Positions 19,948-31,657 of a stretch of 64,000 nt of DNA are shown in pieces. The position numbers and the translations under genes were made by a program. Under the pieces are notes generated by a model, which made no database searches, was not told the origin of the DNA, and was given only the letters and a program-made list of their open reading frames with translations. Position 1 is the first letter of the stretch. Each line of letters begins with the position of its first letter. The stretch comes from Porphyra umbilicalis (lineage: Eukaryota > Rhodophyta > Bangiophyceae > Bangiales > Bangiaceae), in contig KV918929.1 of NCBI GenBank assembly GCA_002049455.2, positions 99,310 through 163,309 on the forward strand, written 5' to 3'.

Positions 19948-22850
19948 CTACTTGCCGTTGGCCTTGGCCGATGCCGGGTCCTTGTACGAGATGGAGCCCG
20001 GCGTGAAGGGGGTCTGCTCGACGTCCCAGATCTTCTCGGCGTACTCGCGGATGGTGCGGTCAGAGGAAAACTTGCCCATCCGCGCCACAGACAGGATACA
20101 CTTCTTGATCCACTCGGTCTGGTCCTTGTACGACGCATCCACCCGGTCTTGCGCGTCCATGTACGACGAGAAGTCGCGAGTGACCAGGTAGTAGTCGTTG
20201 TACGGCTGCAGTGCCGACGCGATGGGGCCCGACGTCTCGGGGCCGCAATACATGTTGGACGAGATCTGCTTGATGGCCTCCTCCAGACGCCCGTCCGACA
20301 CCTTCTGCTCCCCAAACTTGAGCGCCTCCCGCGCGCCGTCCACCTCGGGCGTCAGCAGCCCAAACACAAACATGTGCTCCTCGCCGTCCTTCTCGGTCTC
20401 CTCGCGGATCTCAATGTTGGCGCCGTCCATGGTGCCAATGATGAGCCCGCCATTCATCACAAACTTCATGTTGGACGTGCCCGATGCCTCCATGCCCGCC
20501 GTCGAGATGTGCTCCGAGATGTCGTTGGCCGGGATGATGACCTCGGCGAGCGACACGCAGTAGTTGGCCATGAACACAACCTTAAGGAGGTCCCCAATGT
20601 CCCCATCGTTGTTGACGACCTTGCCTACCCCGTTGATGAGGCGGATAATGTGCTTGGCCTGCGTGTACGCGGCGGCGGCCTTGCCGCCAAAAATGACCAC
20701 GCGCGGCACCTGCTTGGCCCGCTCCTCGGGCGACATTCGCTTCAGGCTGTTGTACCGCGCAATGACGCCCAGGATGTTGAGCAGCTGGCGCTTGTACTCG
20801 TGGATGCGCTTAATCTGGATGTCAAACAGCGCGTCGGGCGACACCTCAATGCCACACGTCGACTTGATGACCGCTGCCAGGCGCTCCTTGTTAGCCTTCT
20901 TGGCGTCCGCGAACTCGCGCTGCAGGTCCGCATTGTTGACGTACGACTCGAGGCCGCGAGCCAACTCAAAGTTCGACACCCACTCGTCCGTCTCGATCCA
21001 CCGCGAGATGATGTCCGACAGCGCAGGGTTGGCCTGCTGCACCCACCGGCGCGGCGTCACGCCGTTGGTCATGTTGAGGATGCGGTAGCCCTCCGCCGCA
21101 AAGTCAGGGAAGAGGCGCGTCGCCACCAGCCCCGAGTGGATAGCCGCCACACCATTGACCGTGTGGGAGCCGACCACCGCCAGGTTGGCCATCCGCACCA
21201 TCTTGGGATACCCATCCTCAATGATAGACATACGCTGCATCTTGGCGCCGTCGCCCGGGTACTTGGACGCAATCGTCGCCAGGTGGCGGCGGTTGATTTC
21301 GTAGATGATCTGCATGTGGCGGGGCAGCAGCTTCTCCATCAGCCCCACCGACCACTTCTCCAGCGCCTCGGGCAGAACCGTGTGGTTAGTGTACGAGAAC
21401 ACCTTGCGCACCGTCTCCCACGCCGCTGTCCACCCGAGCCCGTGCCCGTCCATCAGCAGGCGCATCAGCTCCACGATGCCAATGGTCGGGTGCGTGTCGT
21501 TCAGCTGGATGGCCACCTTGGTCGGCAGCTCTGTCAGCGGGCGGTCGTGCTTGAGGAACCGCCGCAGCGCGTCCTGCAGCGTCGCCGACACAAAGAAGAA
21601 CTGCTGCTTCAGCCGCAGCTCCTTGCCCCCGTCCGTCGAGTCGTTGGGGTACAGCACCGACGAGATCTTCTCTGACTCCTCCTTGGTCGCCACCGCCCCG
21701 TAGTAGTCGCCGCGGGAGAAGGAGCCCAGGTCAAACTCCTTGGCCGGCTGCGCACTCCACAGCCGCAGGTTCAGCGTGTTGTACGTGTCGTACCCGGGGA
21801 TGGGCGAGTCGTACGCGACGGCGCGCACGACATCGCCGCCGACCCACTTGAAGCCCTCACCCGTCGACTCCACGTGCCCGTAGAAGCGGATGGGGTACGT
21901 CACGTCGAGGCGCTCAATCTCCCACGGGTTACCGTGCGTCAGCCAGTAGTCGGGCATCTCCAGCTGGTGGCCCTCCGGGTCCAGCTTCTGGAAGAACATG
22001 CCGTACTTGTAGCGGATGCCGTAGCCCCACGCCGGGTAGTTGAGCGTCGCCAGCGAGTCCATAAAGCAGGCGGCCAGGCGCCCCAGCCCACCGTTGCCCA
22101 GGCCCGGGTCGCGCTCCTGGTCCGCCACGCGCTCCATGTCGTAGCCAATGCCCTGGAGGGCCTCGGCAAACTGCGAGTTGATCCCCACGTTCATCAGCGC
22201 GTTGGTCAGGTAGCGGCCCATGAGGAACTCAAGCGAAAGATAGTACACGCGCTTGACATCGCGCTCCGTGAAGAACTGCTGTGTGTCGTTCCACGACTCG
22301 ATCAGGCGGTCGCGGACCGACAGGGCCGTGGCCTGGTACGCGCCGAAGTCGTCGAAGTTGTAGCGCGTGCGCGCCAGGGTGTACTCGACGTGACCGACAA
22401 TCTGGCGCTGGATGGCAGGGACGTCTGTAGAAGCACAAAGAACAGACAATGGACAAGTCAGCAAAGCAAAGGGGAAGAGACAGCCAGGAAGAAGCGACAG
22501 TCAGCATCCAAGCAACTATATGCAAACAAGCGCGGCCAAGTATCCTGTGGGCCAAAGACCAAACCCACTGGGCCAGGACGTCGCAGCCCCCTCAATGAGA
22601 ACTACGCCCGGAAGCCTCGCATGTCTCGGGCACAGTCCGGTCTTCCCTGCTCAATACAAGCACACACAATCGTACCGCGCGCGAGGTACTGGGACATCAA
22701 GCTCGCCAAAAGATTGTTGCGCTTGGCATCAGCCTCCGAGTTGACCGACTCCTGCGGCGTCGTGTGGCCCGTCACCGAGTAACGAGGCTCCGGCGCCGAC
22801 ACCTTGCCAGCGGCCAGGTCCTGGAAGGACCGAGTGCGCTTGCCCTGCAT
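19948..22850 (-). CDS. glycogen/starch phosphorylase (GT35), two exons
   Basis: Exon 1 is 22850-22676 (start MQGKRTRSF), exon 2 is 22424-19948; the 251-bp intron has a GTACGA donor and TTCTACAG acceptor. Splicing restores LAR-DVPAIQRQIVGHVEYTLA and a protein of about 883 residues, close to other GT35 enzymes (about 800-850) plus an N-terminal extension. Landmarks are GNGGLGRLAACFMDS, QLNDTHPTI, the TNGVTPRRW block and the PLP-lysine motif EASGTSNMKF (Lys ~712). It phosphorolyses alpha-1,4-glucan to glucose-1-phosphate; in a red alga the substrate would be cytosolic floridean starch. An alternative in-frame ATG 30 bases upstream (22880) would add MCVLLPPVAI. No plastid-like transit peptide is evident. 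GC3-rich with no lesions. Confidence 0.95.
22425..22675 (-). other. intron of the phosphorylase gene
   Basis: GT at 22675-22674 and AG at 22426-22425 on the minus strand. Removing it joins the phase-1 codon G/AC (Asp) and restores a continuous GT35 N-terminus. One of only two introns I can place with confidence. Confidence 0.9.
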
Positions 22851-24403
22851 GATGGCAACAGGGGGGAGGAGCACACACACGGCCGGAGAACAGGGCGGGG
22901 AGAAAGGCGAGGAGGTGGACGGCAGCGTCGGCTCTCAGAGACACCGCCCACGGAAGGGGGTCTGTAGACAAACCTGGCACGTTCAAACTGACACCGCGTA
23001 CGGGTCAGCTGTGCCGATGCTGTCGGTTGCTTATGAGCGGCGATGCGTCCTGCCTGCCTGTCTCGCCACCCCCACGGCCAGCGCCTGATCCACGCACCCC
23101 CCCCCCCCCCCACAGCCCATTTCCGAGAAAAGGACACAAACCAATTGAGAGGCGGCCGACAACAATCTACGCGTCGCCGGCGCGGCCCGCGCGCAGGAGC
23201 CCCGGCTGCCCGCGCCGCAGCGTGGGCCGTACAGCGGAGCGCCCCCCCCCCGATCCGACGCGCAGGGAGGGTCGAGGACGAGCCCAGGGGCGGCCAGCTC
23301 ATCAGCCACCCACGGGCCCGCCGGGCCGGCGGGCGAAGACGCCCACGCAGCGACGCCCCGCACCGACGGGCGCACGTGTCGACTCTCAAGCGGCCGGCGG
23401 CGGCGTCGGCCGGCCCCTGTGTCCTGGTGCCCACCAGGAGCGGCCGCGGGGAATGGCGCGGCGCCGGCGTCGACCTCTGCACACAGCCACTCGTCGGCCC
23501 GGTTGCATCCGATCGGCCAACCGCCACATTTGCCCGCGGCGGCTCCCCACCTCAGGAATATCGGTGGCGGCACGCCGCCGCAGGCCGCCTTGCCGGTGGC
23601 GATCCAAGAGCAGCTCCGCGGACGGATGGCTCTCTCGGGCAAGGCGGCCGGCGCGGGCTCACAGAGCCAATGTGGCCCGAATCGATATAAATATTGTAGA
23701 TATTTTCGGTGTCAGTCGGGTCGGGACACGTACTTCGAGCAATGCCAGCGAATCTTCTTGCGCGACTCGAAAAGCAATCACTTTGCGTGGCGCCGCTCGG
23801 GGAGCTGTGGGGTCCACTTGATGATCAAGAAGAGAACCCAGCGGCTGTCAGGGTCGGCCTCAAGTGCACCATCTTGCGTTGTGTACAGCATACAGTGTAC
23901 TCCTTCTCGACCGCTTGTACGTGTGTTGGTCGATGCGTTCCTGCGCATGTGCCCATTCTGGGATAGGTTGGCGCTCGCCTCTGGAGCGTGCTCAAAGTGC
24001 AGCACATGCGAGCATGGTGACAGTAGCCATCGAGCACGTGACATGTGCAGAGCCCTCTCTGAAGAATGCCCCTCTAGACAGCCCACAGCCGGCAACACGG
24101 AGTGCGTGCGATATGCCAACAGCACGCAGCTGCGCCACGCAATGGAGGTGGCACGCCGTCTCTGACCACCCACCTTGGAGGCTGGTGAAAATCGGGGTCG
24201 AACGGACCACCATCGTCGTTGCCATGCCGTGCCGTGTGACGCCGCCAGGGCAATGCTCGAAAAAACACACAAAGCGCGCACACCAAAAGAGAAAAAAGCG
24301 GCGGTGCCTCCCAACAGATGCCGCCGCTGTCCCCCCACCACGAGCCCGCCCTCCACCACCCAGCTTTCTGCCGCGCGGCACCCCCCCCCCCCCCCCCCCC
24401 GCG
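22851..24403. other. intergenic, no supported gene
   Basis: 5' flank of the phosphorylase gene and 3' flank of the NDC1-like gene, both minus-strand. Short GC-rich frames and poly-C runs at 23098-23111 and about 24380-24400. No recognisable domain. Confidence 0.45.
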
Positions 24404-26751
24404 TCACTCAAACCGCAGCACAGCGCGCAGTTCTGGGTCGGCGCGGCGGTCCCAGCGGGGCTCCCCCCCCGCCAAGTAGACGTCCTCCAGGTGGTCGCGA
24501 AACGTGTCAACGACGCGGTGCACGGCCGCCTCGACGGCCGCCTCGAGCGCCTCGGCCGGGTCGCTGCCGGCGGCGGTCGGGGCGCCGCCCCACGGGCGCC
24601 CGACCGCGAGGCGCCACCCCCACGCCGCCCACCGGCGGGCGCGGCCGGCCCGACGGCGCGACCGCCCCGCGGGCGTCGTTGCGCCGGCGGCGGCCGCAGC
24701 GGCGGCGGCGGCGGCCGCCGCCGCCCCCGCCGCCGCCGCCGCCTCGTGATGCACCTCCCGCCACGCCCCCCCCACGCCCCGCAGGCTCGACCGCAGCTGC
24801 AGGAGGACCCCCAACACGACCGGCAGGTCCCCCCCCGCCACCCCAAACACGTCCTCCGTGACGCTCGCCGCGAGGAGCGTCGACACGGCTTCGGCGGCGA
24901 GGCCCGCCGTCGCCCCCGCCCCGACACCCACGGCGCCCGTCGCGTCGGCGGCGGTCGCCACCCGCACGAGCGGCGCGACGCACGCACCGACGACCGTCGC
25001 CCACCGCCCCGCCGACGGGGGCGCCGCAAACAGCCGCCGCCGCGCGTCGCCGCCGTCGGCGGCGCCGCCCGCCGCGGCGGCCAGCCCCGCCAACGCGCGG
25101 GCGGCCGTTGCGTCGGCCACATCCGCGCGGGCGGCCGCTTCCGCGGCTCCGCCGCCGCCGCCGACGGCGCCGCCGGGGCGCGCCGCCGCCCACTCGGGGG
25201 CGGCCCCGTAGGCCGGCGACGCGGCGGCGGCGAGCACCGCGAGCAGCAGGTCGTCGCCGTCGACGCCGCGGGGGAGGGCGAGCGGCAGCGCCCGCCAATC
25301 GACGGGGGTGCTGAGCGCGACGCGCGCGGCCGACGCGATAAAGGAGGCGAGCGCGAGGAAGAGCCACACCCCCGTGGCCGTTGCCGCGTCGACGCCGCCG
25401 CCGCCGCCGCCGGCGCCCGCGTCGGACGCGGCGCCCCCCCCCCCCCGGCGGCCGACACCAAAACGCCCACCGCCAGCGCCGCCGCGCCCGTCCACCGCGT
25501 CGCCGACACGGCCGCCTCGCGGGCGGCGGCGAGCAACGCCGCCCCCGCCCGCCGGTGCACCCGCCCCGCCACCCGCACGTTGTGGCGGCGGCGGGCGGTG
25601 AGGGCGACCGCCGACGCGGCGCCGGCGGCGGCGCCCGCGGCGGCCAGGGCGGGGAGCGACGCGGCCGCCGCCGGCGGGGAGCCGCCGACGACCGCCGCGG
25701 CGGGCGTCAAGACGATACCGGCGAGCGTGGACGCGGCCACGTGGGGGGGGGACGCCGCCCGCAGCGCGGGGGGAGGCGCCGCGCCGCGGCGAGGGCGGCG
25801 GCGGCGCCCGTGCGCGCCGCCGCGGCGGCGCACGACACCAGCCCCGACGCGCACCACGGGGGGGGGGGGCGGGGGGTGGCCCCGCGCCGCCGCCGCCGCC
25901 GCCAGCCGCCGCGGCGGCGACGGGGCGCCGCCACAGCCACCCGCGCGCCAGCGGCGACGCGCGCGGCAGCGGGCGGGGGGATGCCCAGGCAGAGGCGCCG
26001 CCACCGCCGCCGCTCCCCCCCCCGCCCCCTCGACCACTGGCGGCGGCGGCGGCGGCGGCGGCGGCACGTCAAAGCGAAACACCAGCAGCGTCGACACGAC
26101 GAGCGCGGCGGTGGCGACGCCGACCGCCGCCACCGCCACAAACGTCATGACGGCGGACCCCCCCCCCCCCCCCCCCCCCCCCCCTCCACGTCGGCGGTGA
26201 GGAGGAGACGCACCCCCCGAGGAGGCCGACCGCCGCCGCCGCCGCAACCGCCGCCGTGCGCGCGGCGGCGCGGCGGGCGACGGCGGCGGCAACGGCGGCG
26301 GCGGCCGCCTCGGGCGGCAGCCGCGCACACGCGGCGGCGGTGGCCGCCGACGCGGTTAGTAGCGCCGCGACGGCGTCGGCGAGGGGGAGCGACGCCCCCG
26401 GGGGGGGGGCGCCGCCGCCCGCGAAAAAGGCGGCGGAGCCGGGGGGGGGAGGCCGCCGCCGCCGCCGCTCGGACCGCCGGCGGGGGTGGGGTGGAGGGCC
26501 CCCCCGCCCCCGGGGGCTCCCGCCGCCGCTACCCCGCCGCCGCCGCCGCCGGGGTAGAGGGCGCCGGCCGGCGCGCCCGCCGCCGCGGCGGCGCGCCCGC
26601 CCGCCGCCTGCTGGTAGGGGGTGGCAAACAGCTGGGCGCTGACGCCAGAGGCGGCGGTGACGACCCGCGGCGTCGACGCGTCGGCCGCGTCCCCGCCGGG
26701 GTGTCCATAGGCGGGGCGGTAGGCCGCGGGGGGGGCCGCCTCCCACTCCAT
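24404..26751 (-). CDS. NDC1-like transmembrane nucleoporin (frame broken at C/G runs)
   Basis: Minus-strand gene read in pieces. It starts at MEWEAAPPAAYRPAYG (26751) with a Gly/Pro-rich N-terminus. A hydrophobic part follows (VMTFVAVAAVGVATAALVV, HVAASTLAGIVLTPAAAVV, TRWTGAAALAVGVLVSAA), then GVWLFLALASFIASAARVAL and a soluble C-terminal half to 24404. The latter has LPRGVDGDDLLLAVLA, DARRRLFAAPPSAGRWATVV, EDVFGVAGGDLPVVLGVLL and HRVVDTFRDHLEDVYLAG. Several membrane helices, a Pro-x-leader, GVDGDDLL and a W-x-x-V block followed by helical repeats resemble NDC1, which anchors nuclear pores in the envelope. Frames change near C-runs 25434-25447, 26157-26184 and G-runs about 26398-26446 (plus strand), so I read run-length error or variation, not decay. 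The family call is by pattern, without a search. Confidence 0.5.
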
Positions 26752-27366
26752 GGCGGGGGGGGGGGCGGCGGGGGCGCGCGCGTCGGCGGGCGGGGCTCAC
26801 CCGGCAGCGGCCGCCGGAACCAAAAAAGCCGATCGGTTGGGCGGATGTCGAAAGGACGGGAAAAAGGGAGGGAGAAGAGACGAGCAGGGGGCTGCGACGG
26901 CGCCACGCGTCGGGCAACGCAACGGCGGGGCGCGTCGGCGGCGGGGGGACGGGGGCGCCAACGGGGCGCCGACGGGGCGCCGACGCCGTCACGTCCGCGC
27001 GATGGTCTCTGGGCGGGCGCGGTGTGGCGACGAGCGGATCGCCCCCGCGTTGCTGGCTCGGACGACACCAAGACGGCCAAGTCCACCCAGCACGGTCACA
27101 TGATCGGGGCTCAGTCCACAATTTCTTTGTTGATTCTGTCGTGTTATCAAAGTAGCCCCTGCCAAGAAAAGCAAACATGGTCTTGGAGCTCGCGGGCCTT
27201 GCAGATCCGTCACGAGTGCGCCGCGGGTTCGACGGCGGTCGGGGTGGGAAGAGGACCTCGTCTTGTCGCTGGAGTGTCACTCCACGAGCCGCCGCGCCCC
27301 CCTCCGCCCACACCCCGGCCGAGCCCCTTTGCTGCTTGCCAGCCGCGCCCGACGCACACACCGACC
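26752..27366. other. divergent promoter region, no gene
   Basis: Lies between the minus-strand NDC1-like gene and the plus-strand radical SAM gene. It should hold both promoters. GC drops around 27040-27180. No TATA box that I would defend. Confidence 0.45.
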
Positions 27367-29283
27367 ATGGCGCCCACCACTCACTCTCCATTACCCGTAT
27401 CACTGAGGTGTGCCGGTCACACCCGACCCGCCATGCCTCCAGCGGCCTTCCTCCCCGCCCCGTCGGTGCGGTCGTCCTTCTTCCACCCCCCCCCGGCGGC
27501 GGCGCTCCGTCGCGAGCGTCACTCGCTGCGGCCGGCGCACCCCCCCCAGCGGCGTCGCAGATGCCAGCGCCCCCCCTCCCCCCCGTCCATGGCGTCGGTC
27601 GAGCGGGGCACGACCGTCGCCATGCCCGCCCGCCTGGCGGCCATGCGCACCTTTGCCGCCGCCGAGTCGCTCCTCTTCACCCCCCACGCGCCGGCCGCCA
27701 CGGACGGGCTCCCCACCCTCCGCGTCATCTATGCGTATCCCAACACGTACACCGTCGGCATCTGCTCCCTCGGCTACCAGCTGGTGTGGGCGGCGCTGGC
27801 GACTATGCCCGGCTTGGCCGTCAGCCGCCTCTTTGCCGACGCCGCCGAGCCGCTCCCCGCCGACGGGGTGGACGTGCTCGGCTTTTCCCTCTCGTGGGAG
27901 TTGGACTATGTGGGCATCATGGACACCCTCGAGTACCTCGGCGTGGCGCGGCGGGCGGTTGACCGCGGCGACGGGGAGCCGCTCGTCTTTGGGGGGGGCC
28001 CCGTCTTGACCGCCAACCCCGAGCCCTACGCCCCGTTTTTTGACATTGTGCTGCTGGGCGACGGGGAGGAGTCGCTCGGGGAGCTCATGACCTCCCTCCG
28101 CCACTCCCGCGCCGACGGCGTGTCGCGGACCGAGGCGCTGCGGCGGGCGGCGCGGGACGTGGCCGGCGCCTATGTGCCCGCCCTGTACCACGTCACGTAC
28201 GACGGGGCGACGGGGGGCGTCCTGTCGGTCGCCCCGACCGCCGCCGGCGTGCCGGCGACGGTCGCCAAACGCACCTTTCGGGGGCGGGGCTTGGCCACCT
28301 CGACGGTCGTCACCCCCCACTCGGCGTGGGAAAACATCCACATGGTCGAAGCCGTCCGCTCGTGCCCCGAAATGTGCCGCTTTTGCCTCGCCTCGTACGC
28401 GACGCTGCCGTTCCGCGCCTCCCCCGTCGACGAGCTCATCCCCGCCATGGCGGCGGGGCTCGCCGTCACGGACCGCCTCGGCATCCTCGGCGCGTCGGTG
28501 ACGCAGCACCCCCAGTTTGACGCGCTCGTCGAGGAGCTCTCTGACGACACCAAGTACGCCGGCGTGCGCGTGTCCCTCTCCTCCGTGCGGACCAACACGG
28601 TGAGCGAGGCGCTCGCGCGGATGCTCGTCGCGCGCGGCTCCAAGTCAATCACCGTCGCCGTCGAGTCGGGGTCGGCCCGCCTCCGCACCATTATCAACAA
28701 GAAGCTCGACACGCCCGACATTGCGGCGGCGGCGGGCCGCGCCGCCGCCGGCGGCCTCTCCTCCCTCAAACTGTACGGCATGGCGGGGCTGCCCGGGGAG
28801 ATTGAGGCGGACATGGACGCGACGGTGGGGATGCTCAAGGACGTCAAGGCGGCCGGCAAGGGCCTCCGCCTCACGTACGGCTGTTCGACGTTTGTGCCCA
28901 AGGCGCACACGCCGCTGCAGTGGTTTGGGGTGCGCAAGTCGGCGGACGGGAGCCTCAAGCGCCTCGCCAAACGCCTCGGCCCGCTGGGGGTGGACTTTCG
29001 CCCCGAGAGCTACAAGTGGTCGGTCGTCCAAGCGCTGCTCTCCCGCGGCGACCGGCGGGTGGCCGACGTCCTCGAGTTGGTGCGCTCGTATGGGGACTCG
29101 CTCGGCTCGTTTAAGCGCGCGTTTAAGGAGCTCAAGGGGCGCCTGCCCCCCCTCGAGTGGTACGCGCACGACGACTGGGGGGTCGACGAGGTGCTCCCGT
29201 GGGGGCACCTCACAACCGCCGTGTCAGAGGAGGCGATTGCGCGGCACCGGGACGAGGCCGTGTCGCTGTTTCGGGGCGAGTAG
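27367..29283 (+). CDS. cobalamin-binding-type radical SAM protein, likely plastid
   Basis: 638 residues from an ACCATGGC start at 27367; the frame is open far upstream but only as low-complexity sequence. The first ~75 residues are Arg/Ser/Pro-rich with no acids, like a transit peptide. A B12-binding-like region follows (RVIYAYPNTYTVGICSLGYQ, then VDVLGFSLSWELDYVGI, FGGGPVLTANPEP, DIVLLGDGEES). The radical SAM core has the CX3CX2C cluster motif SCPEMCRFC (Cys333, 337, 340), which binds a 4Fe-4S cluster and S-adenosylmethionine. Further core pieces are SITVAVESGSARLR and SLKLYGMAGLPGE. The layout resembles bacterial and cyanobacterial B12-binding-domain radical SAM proteins, suggesting plastid or bacterial ancestry. 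Substrate unknown; methyl transfer or RNA/lipid modification are options. Single exon, no lesions. Confidence 0.85.
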   Translation: MAPTTHSPLPVSLRCAGHTRPAMPPAAFLPAPSVRSSFFHPPPAAALRRERHSLRPAHPPQRRRRCQRPPSPPSMASVERGTTVAMPARLAAMRTFAAAESLLFTPHAPAATDGLPTLRVIYAYPNTYTVGICSLGYQLVWAALATMPGLAVSRLFADAAEPLPADGVDVLGFSLSWELDYVGIMDTLEYLGVARRAVDRGDGEPLVFGGGPVLTANPEPYAPFFDIVLLGDGEESLGELMTSLRHSRADGVSRTEALRRAARDVAGAYVPALYHVTYDGATGGVLSVAPTAAGVPATVAKRTFRGRGLATSTVVTPHSAWENIHMVEAVRSCPEMCRFCLASYATLPFRASPVDELIPAMAAGLAVTDRLGILGASVTQHPQFDALVEELSDDTKYAGVRVSLSSVRTNTVSEALARMLVARGSKSITVAVESGSARLRTIINKKLDTPDIAAAAGRAAAGGLSSLKLYGMAGLPGEIEADMDATVGMLKDVKAAGKGLRLTYGCSTFVPKAHTPLQWFGVRKSADGSLKRLAKRLGPLGVDFRPESYKWSVVQALLSRGDRRVADVLELVRSYGDSLGSFKRAFKELKGRLPPLEWYAHDDWGVDEVLPWGHLTTAVSEEAIARHRDEAVSLFRGE

Positions 29284-29591
29284 GGCGGCGCCGAGGGGGG
29301 TGACCAGGACACGTGACAGCGACGGCGGGGGTGGGGAGAGCGTGGCAAAAAAGTGTAGCCACTTTCTAAACGTGTAGCCACTTGCAACCCCATGCGCGTG
29401 CAAGCAAAAAAAAACAAAAAAAAAACAGTGGGCGCACCAGCCGCAGGGCATTGGTCGCCACTCCCACCACACCCACCACGTCTCCCACCGCGGCCACACC
29501 TCGTCGCCGCGGCCGCGGGGTGGAGCCGCCCGCCCCCTGCCACCGTGCTGCGTTTCCGCCGCCCCCCCCCCCCCCCCCCCCTCCGCCACTG

Positions 29592-30048
29592 TCAAAACAA
29601 CACCCTTCGCGGGTGCCTCGCGGACCGCCGCCGCGCGGCGGCCGACGGCCGACCCGCCGCCCCCCCCCCACTCGCGCGCCGCCGCGACGCGCGCGCCGCC
29701 GCCGTCGTGGCCGCCGCCGTCGCCGTCGCCGTCGCCGTCGGCGGCCGCGGCGTGCGGAGGCCATAGCCGTGGGCGGGCGTCGCGGCCGCCCCGGCGGCCG
29801 CCGCCGACCGCAACGCCGGCGGCAGGGAGGCGGGGAGGGGGTGCCCGCCGCCGCCGCCACTGCCGCCGCCGCCGCTGCGGAGGCTCGTCCGACGACCGGC
29901 GGCGGCGGCATCGCCGTCGGCGTCACCGCCGCGACCGTCACGACTAGCGTCGCTGCCACTGCCGCCGTCGACCTCCCCCTCCCAATCCGCATCCGCCCCA
30001 TCCGTGTCGCCGCCGTCGCCGCCCTCCCCCGACGTGCGACTGCCGTCG

Positions 30049-30084
<36 letters not shown>

Positions 30085-30513
30085 CCCCGTGCGCCGCGTC
30101 GACCGCCCGACGCCCCGCCCGCCCCGTCGCTACCGTCGCTCCCCGCCGCCGCCGCCCCCCGACGCGTGCCGCCGCGGCGGCGGCGGACGCGGCCGCGGCG
30201 GCGCCCGCCGTCGGCGCCCGCCGCGGCGCCGCGACCGGCGTCGCCGCTCGACGGCGGCGGCGACGCGGCGGGGGCGCCAAAGGCGGGCGCGGCGGCGCCG
30301 AGGACGACCGTCGGCCAGTGGCGTCGCACGGGCGGGTCGGGGGGGGGGGGGGGAGCGTCCGCCGCCGCTTGGGGCGCCGCGGCTCCGTGGCCGCGGGGGG
30401 GGGGTCCCCCGCCGCCGGGGCGGCCGCCCCGCCCGCAGACCCGCCCGCGGCGCCGCCCGCGGTGTCGTGGACGGTCCCGCCCGCGGCCCCGCGGGGCGCC
30501 CTGTCAGGCGACC

Positions 30514-30549
<36 letters not shown>

Positions 30550-31373
30550 TGCCGCTGCCGCCAGCGTCGAGGGGCGCCCACACGGGCGCCGCCGCGACGG
30601 GCGGCCGCCGCCCCGCCAGCGCCGCCAAATCGCACGTGCGGAGGAAGGCGCGCACGTCGGCGAGCGCCTTGTCCAGGCCGTAGAGGCTGCGGAGTTCCCG
30701 GATTTGGGCCCCAAACCCCGATAGCGTCGGCAGCGGTGGGGCGCCGGCGCCCGCGGCGGCGGCGGCGGCGCCCGCCGCCCCCCCCCCCCCCCGCCGAGGG
30801 GCACTTGCACGACCGGCATGCCGAGGATGGTAAAGCGTTCCCTGTGCGCCTCTGCGGCCGCCGCCACCTCGGCGGCGGTTGCGCCCGCCCCCCCCCCCGG
30901 CTCGTTGTAAAAGAGCACGTGGAGGTTGCGCTTGTACGCCGCCGGCCCCGCGGCGACCGCCTCGCCCCGCAGCGCGAGGAGCGTGCGCACGCTGCGCATG
31001 GCAGCCGCCCACGCGACGCACGCGCCCGCCGCGTTGAGGCCGGCGAGGGCGGTGAGGAGGACGGTCAGCTGCGCCGACGGGTCGGCGCTCGTTGGGAGGG
31101 CGTGCGCAACGATTTCCGCGCGGCGGTAGGAGGTGGCGGCGGCGAGCAGCCGCGCCGCAGCGCCGCTGGGCAGCTGCCGGCGCACCCAGTCGGGTACGGG
31201 CCGGAGGCCGGCGGGGTCCCCAGTCGGGCGGCCCCCAAACTCGTCGGCCTCGTCGGGCGTAAAGTTGAGGGCGAGGAACACGAGGTGCGCGGCGAGCGTC
31301 GCGCCCTCGTCGGCGCTCAGGGTGGGGACGGTGCGGAGGGCGCCGCTGGGGGGGGGACGTCGGGGGGGGGCAT
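29592..31373 (-). CDS. unknown protein, frame broken at C/G runs
   Basis: I do not recognise the family. From about 31373 (MPPPDVPPP) the minus strand encodes a coherent helical stretch: LSADEGATLAAHLVFLALNF, DWVRRQLPSGAAARLLAAA, ACVAWAAAMRSVRTLLALRG, KRNLHVLFYNEPG, ERFTILGMPVVQVPL. It jumps frame at the poly-C at about 30778-30792 and continues LPTLSGFGAQIRELRSLYG and DKALADVRAFLRTCDLAALA. The remainder is low-complexity Gly/Ala/Asp-rich, and the frame there is uncertain; one candidate ends at 29592. Further poly-C/G runs (31350-31358, 30336-30350) coincide with frame changes. GC3 and use of TTT match the confident genes, so I think this is a real expressed gene with run-length problems in the sequence. 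Confidence 0.4.
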
Positions 31374-31657
31374 CACGGCGGGGGGGGGGGGGGGGGCGGG
31401 GGGGTAGCCGGGAAGGGGCGGTGCGGCTGCCCGGGGCGGACGGGGTGCCGGCGGTGGAGTGGGGTGTGGCCCGCGTCGGTGGGAGCGAGGCGGCGTCTCC
31501 GGGCGGGCGTGATCATCAAGGACGTATCGGTGGCGCGCTTTTCCGGACCACAGGCAAAGTCCGTGCATGCCATCCTGTCAGACTGGGACTTCAAAGATCC
31601 CACCAACGGGCGCACCGTACAGGTGTAGGGCAGGGATGGAAAAAATCATGAAGTTTT
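31374..31657. other. 5' flank, G-runs, no gene
   Basis: A ~17-base G-run at 31380-31396 and a CAT/GGG-rich stretch. Putative promoter side of the minus-strand unknown gene. GC falls sharply at the hAT-type element that starts at 31658. Confidence 0.35.

Noticed and set aside
20149-21675. 508-codon plus-strand frame over the phosphorylase
   Set aside because: Antisense shadow of a highly conserved GT35 enzyme.
25381-27366. 660-codon N-terminal extension of the radical SAM frame
   Set aside because: Antisense to the NDC1-like gene and pure Arg/Gly/Pro low complexity; the ACCATGGC start at 27367 gives a normal transit peptide plus protein.
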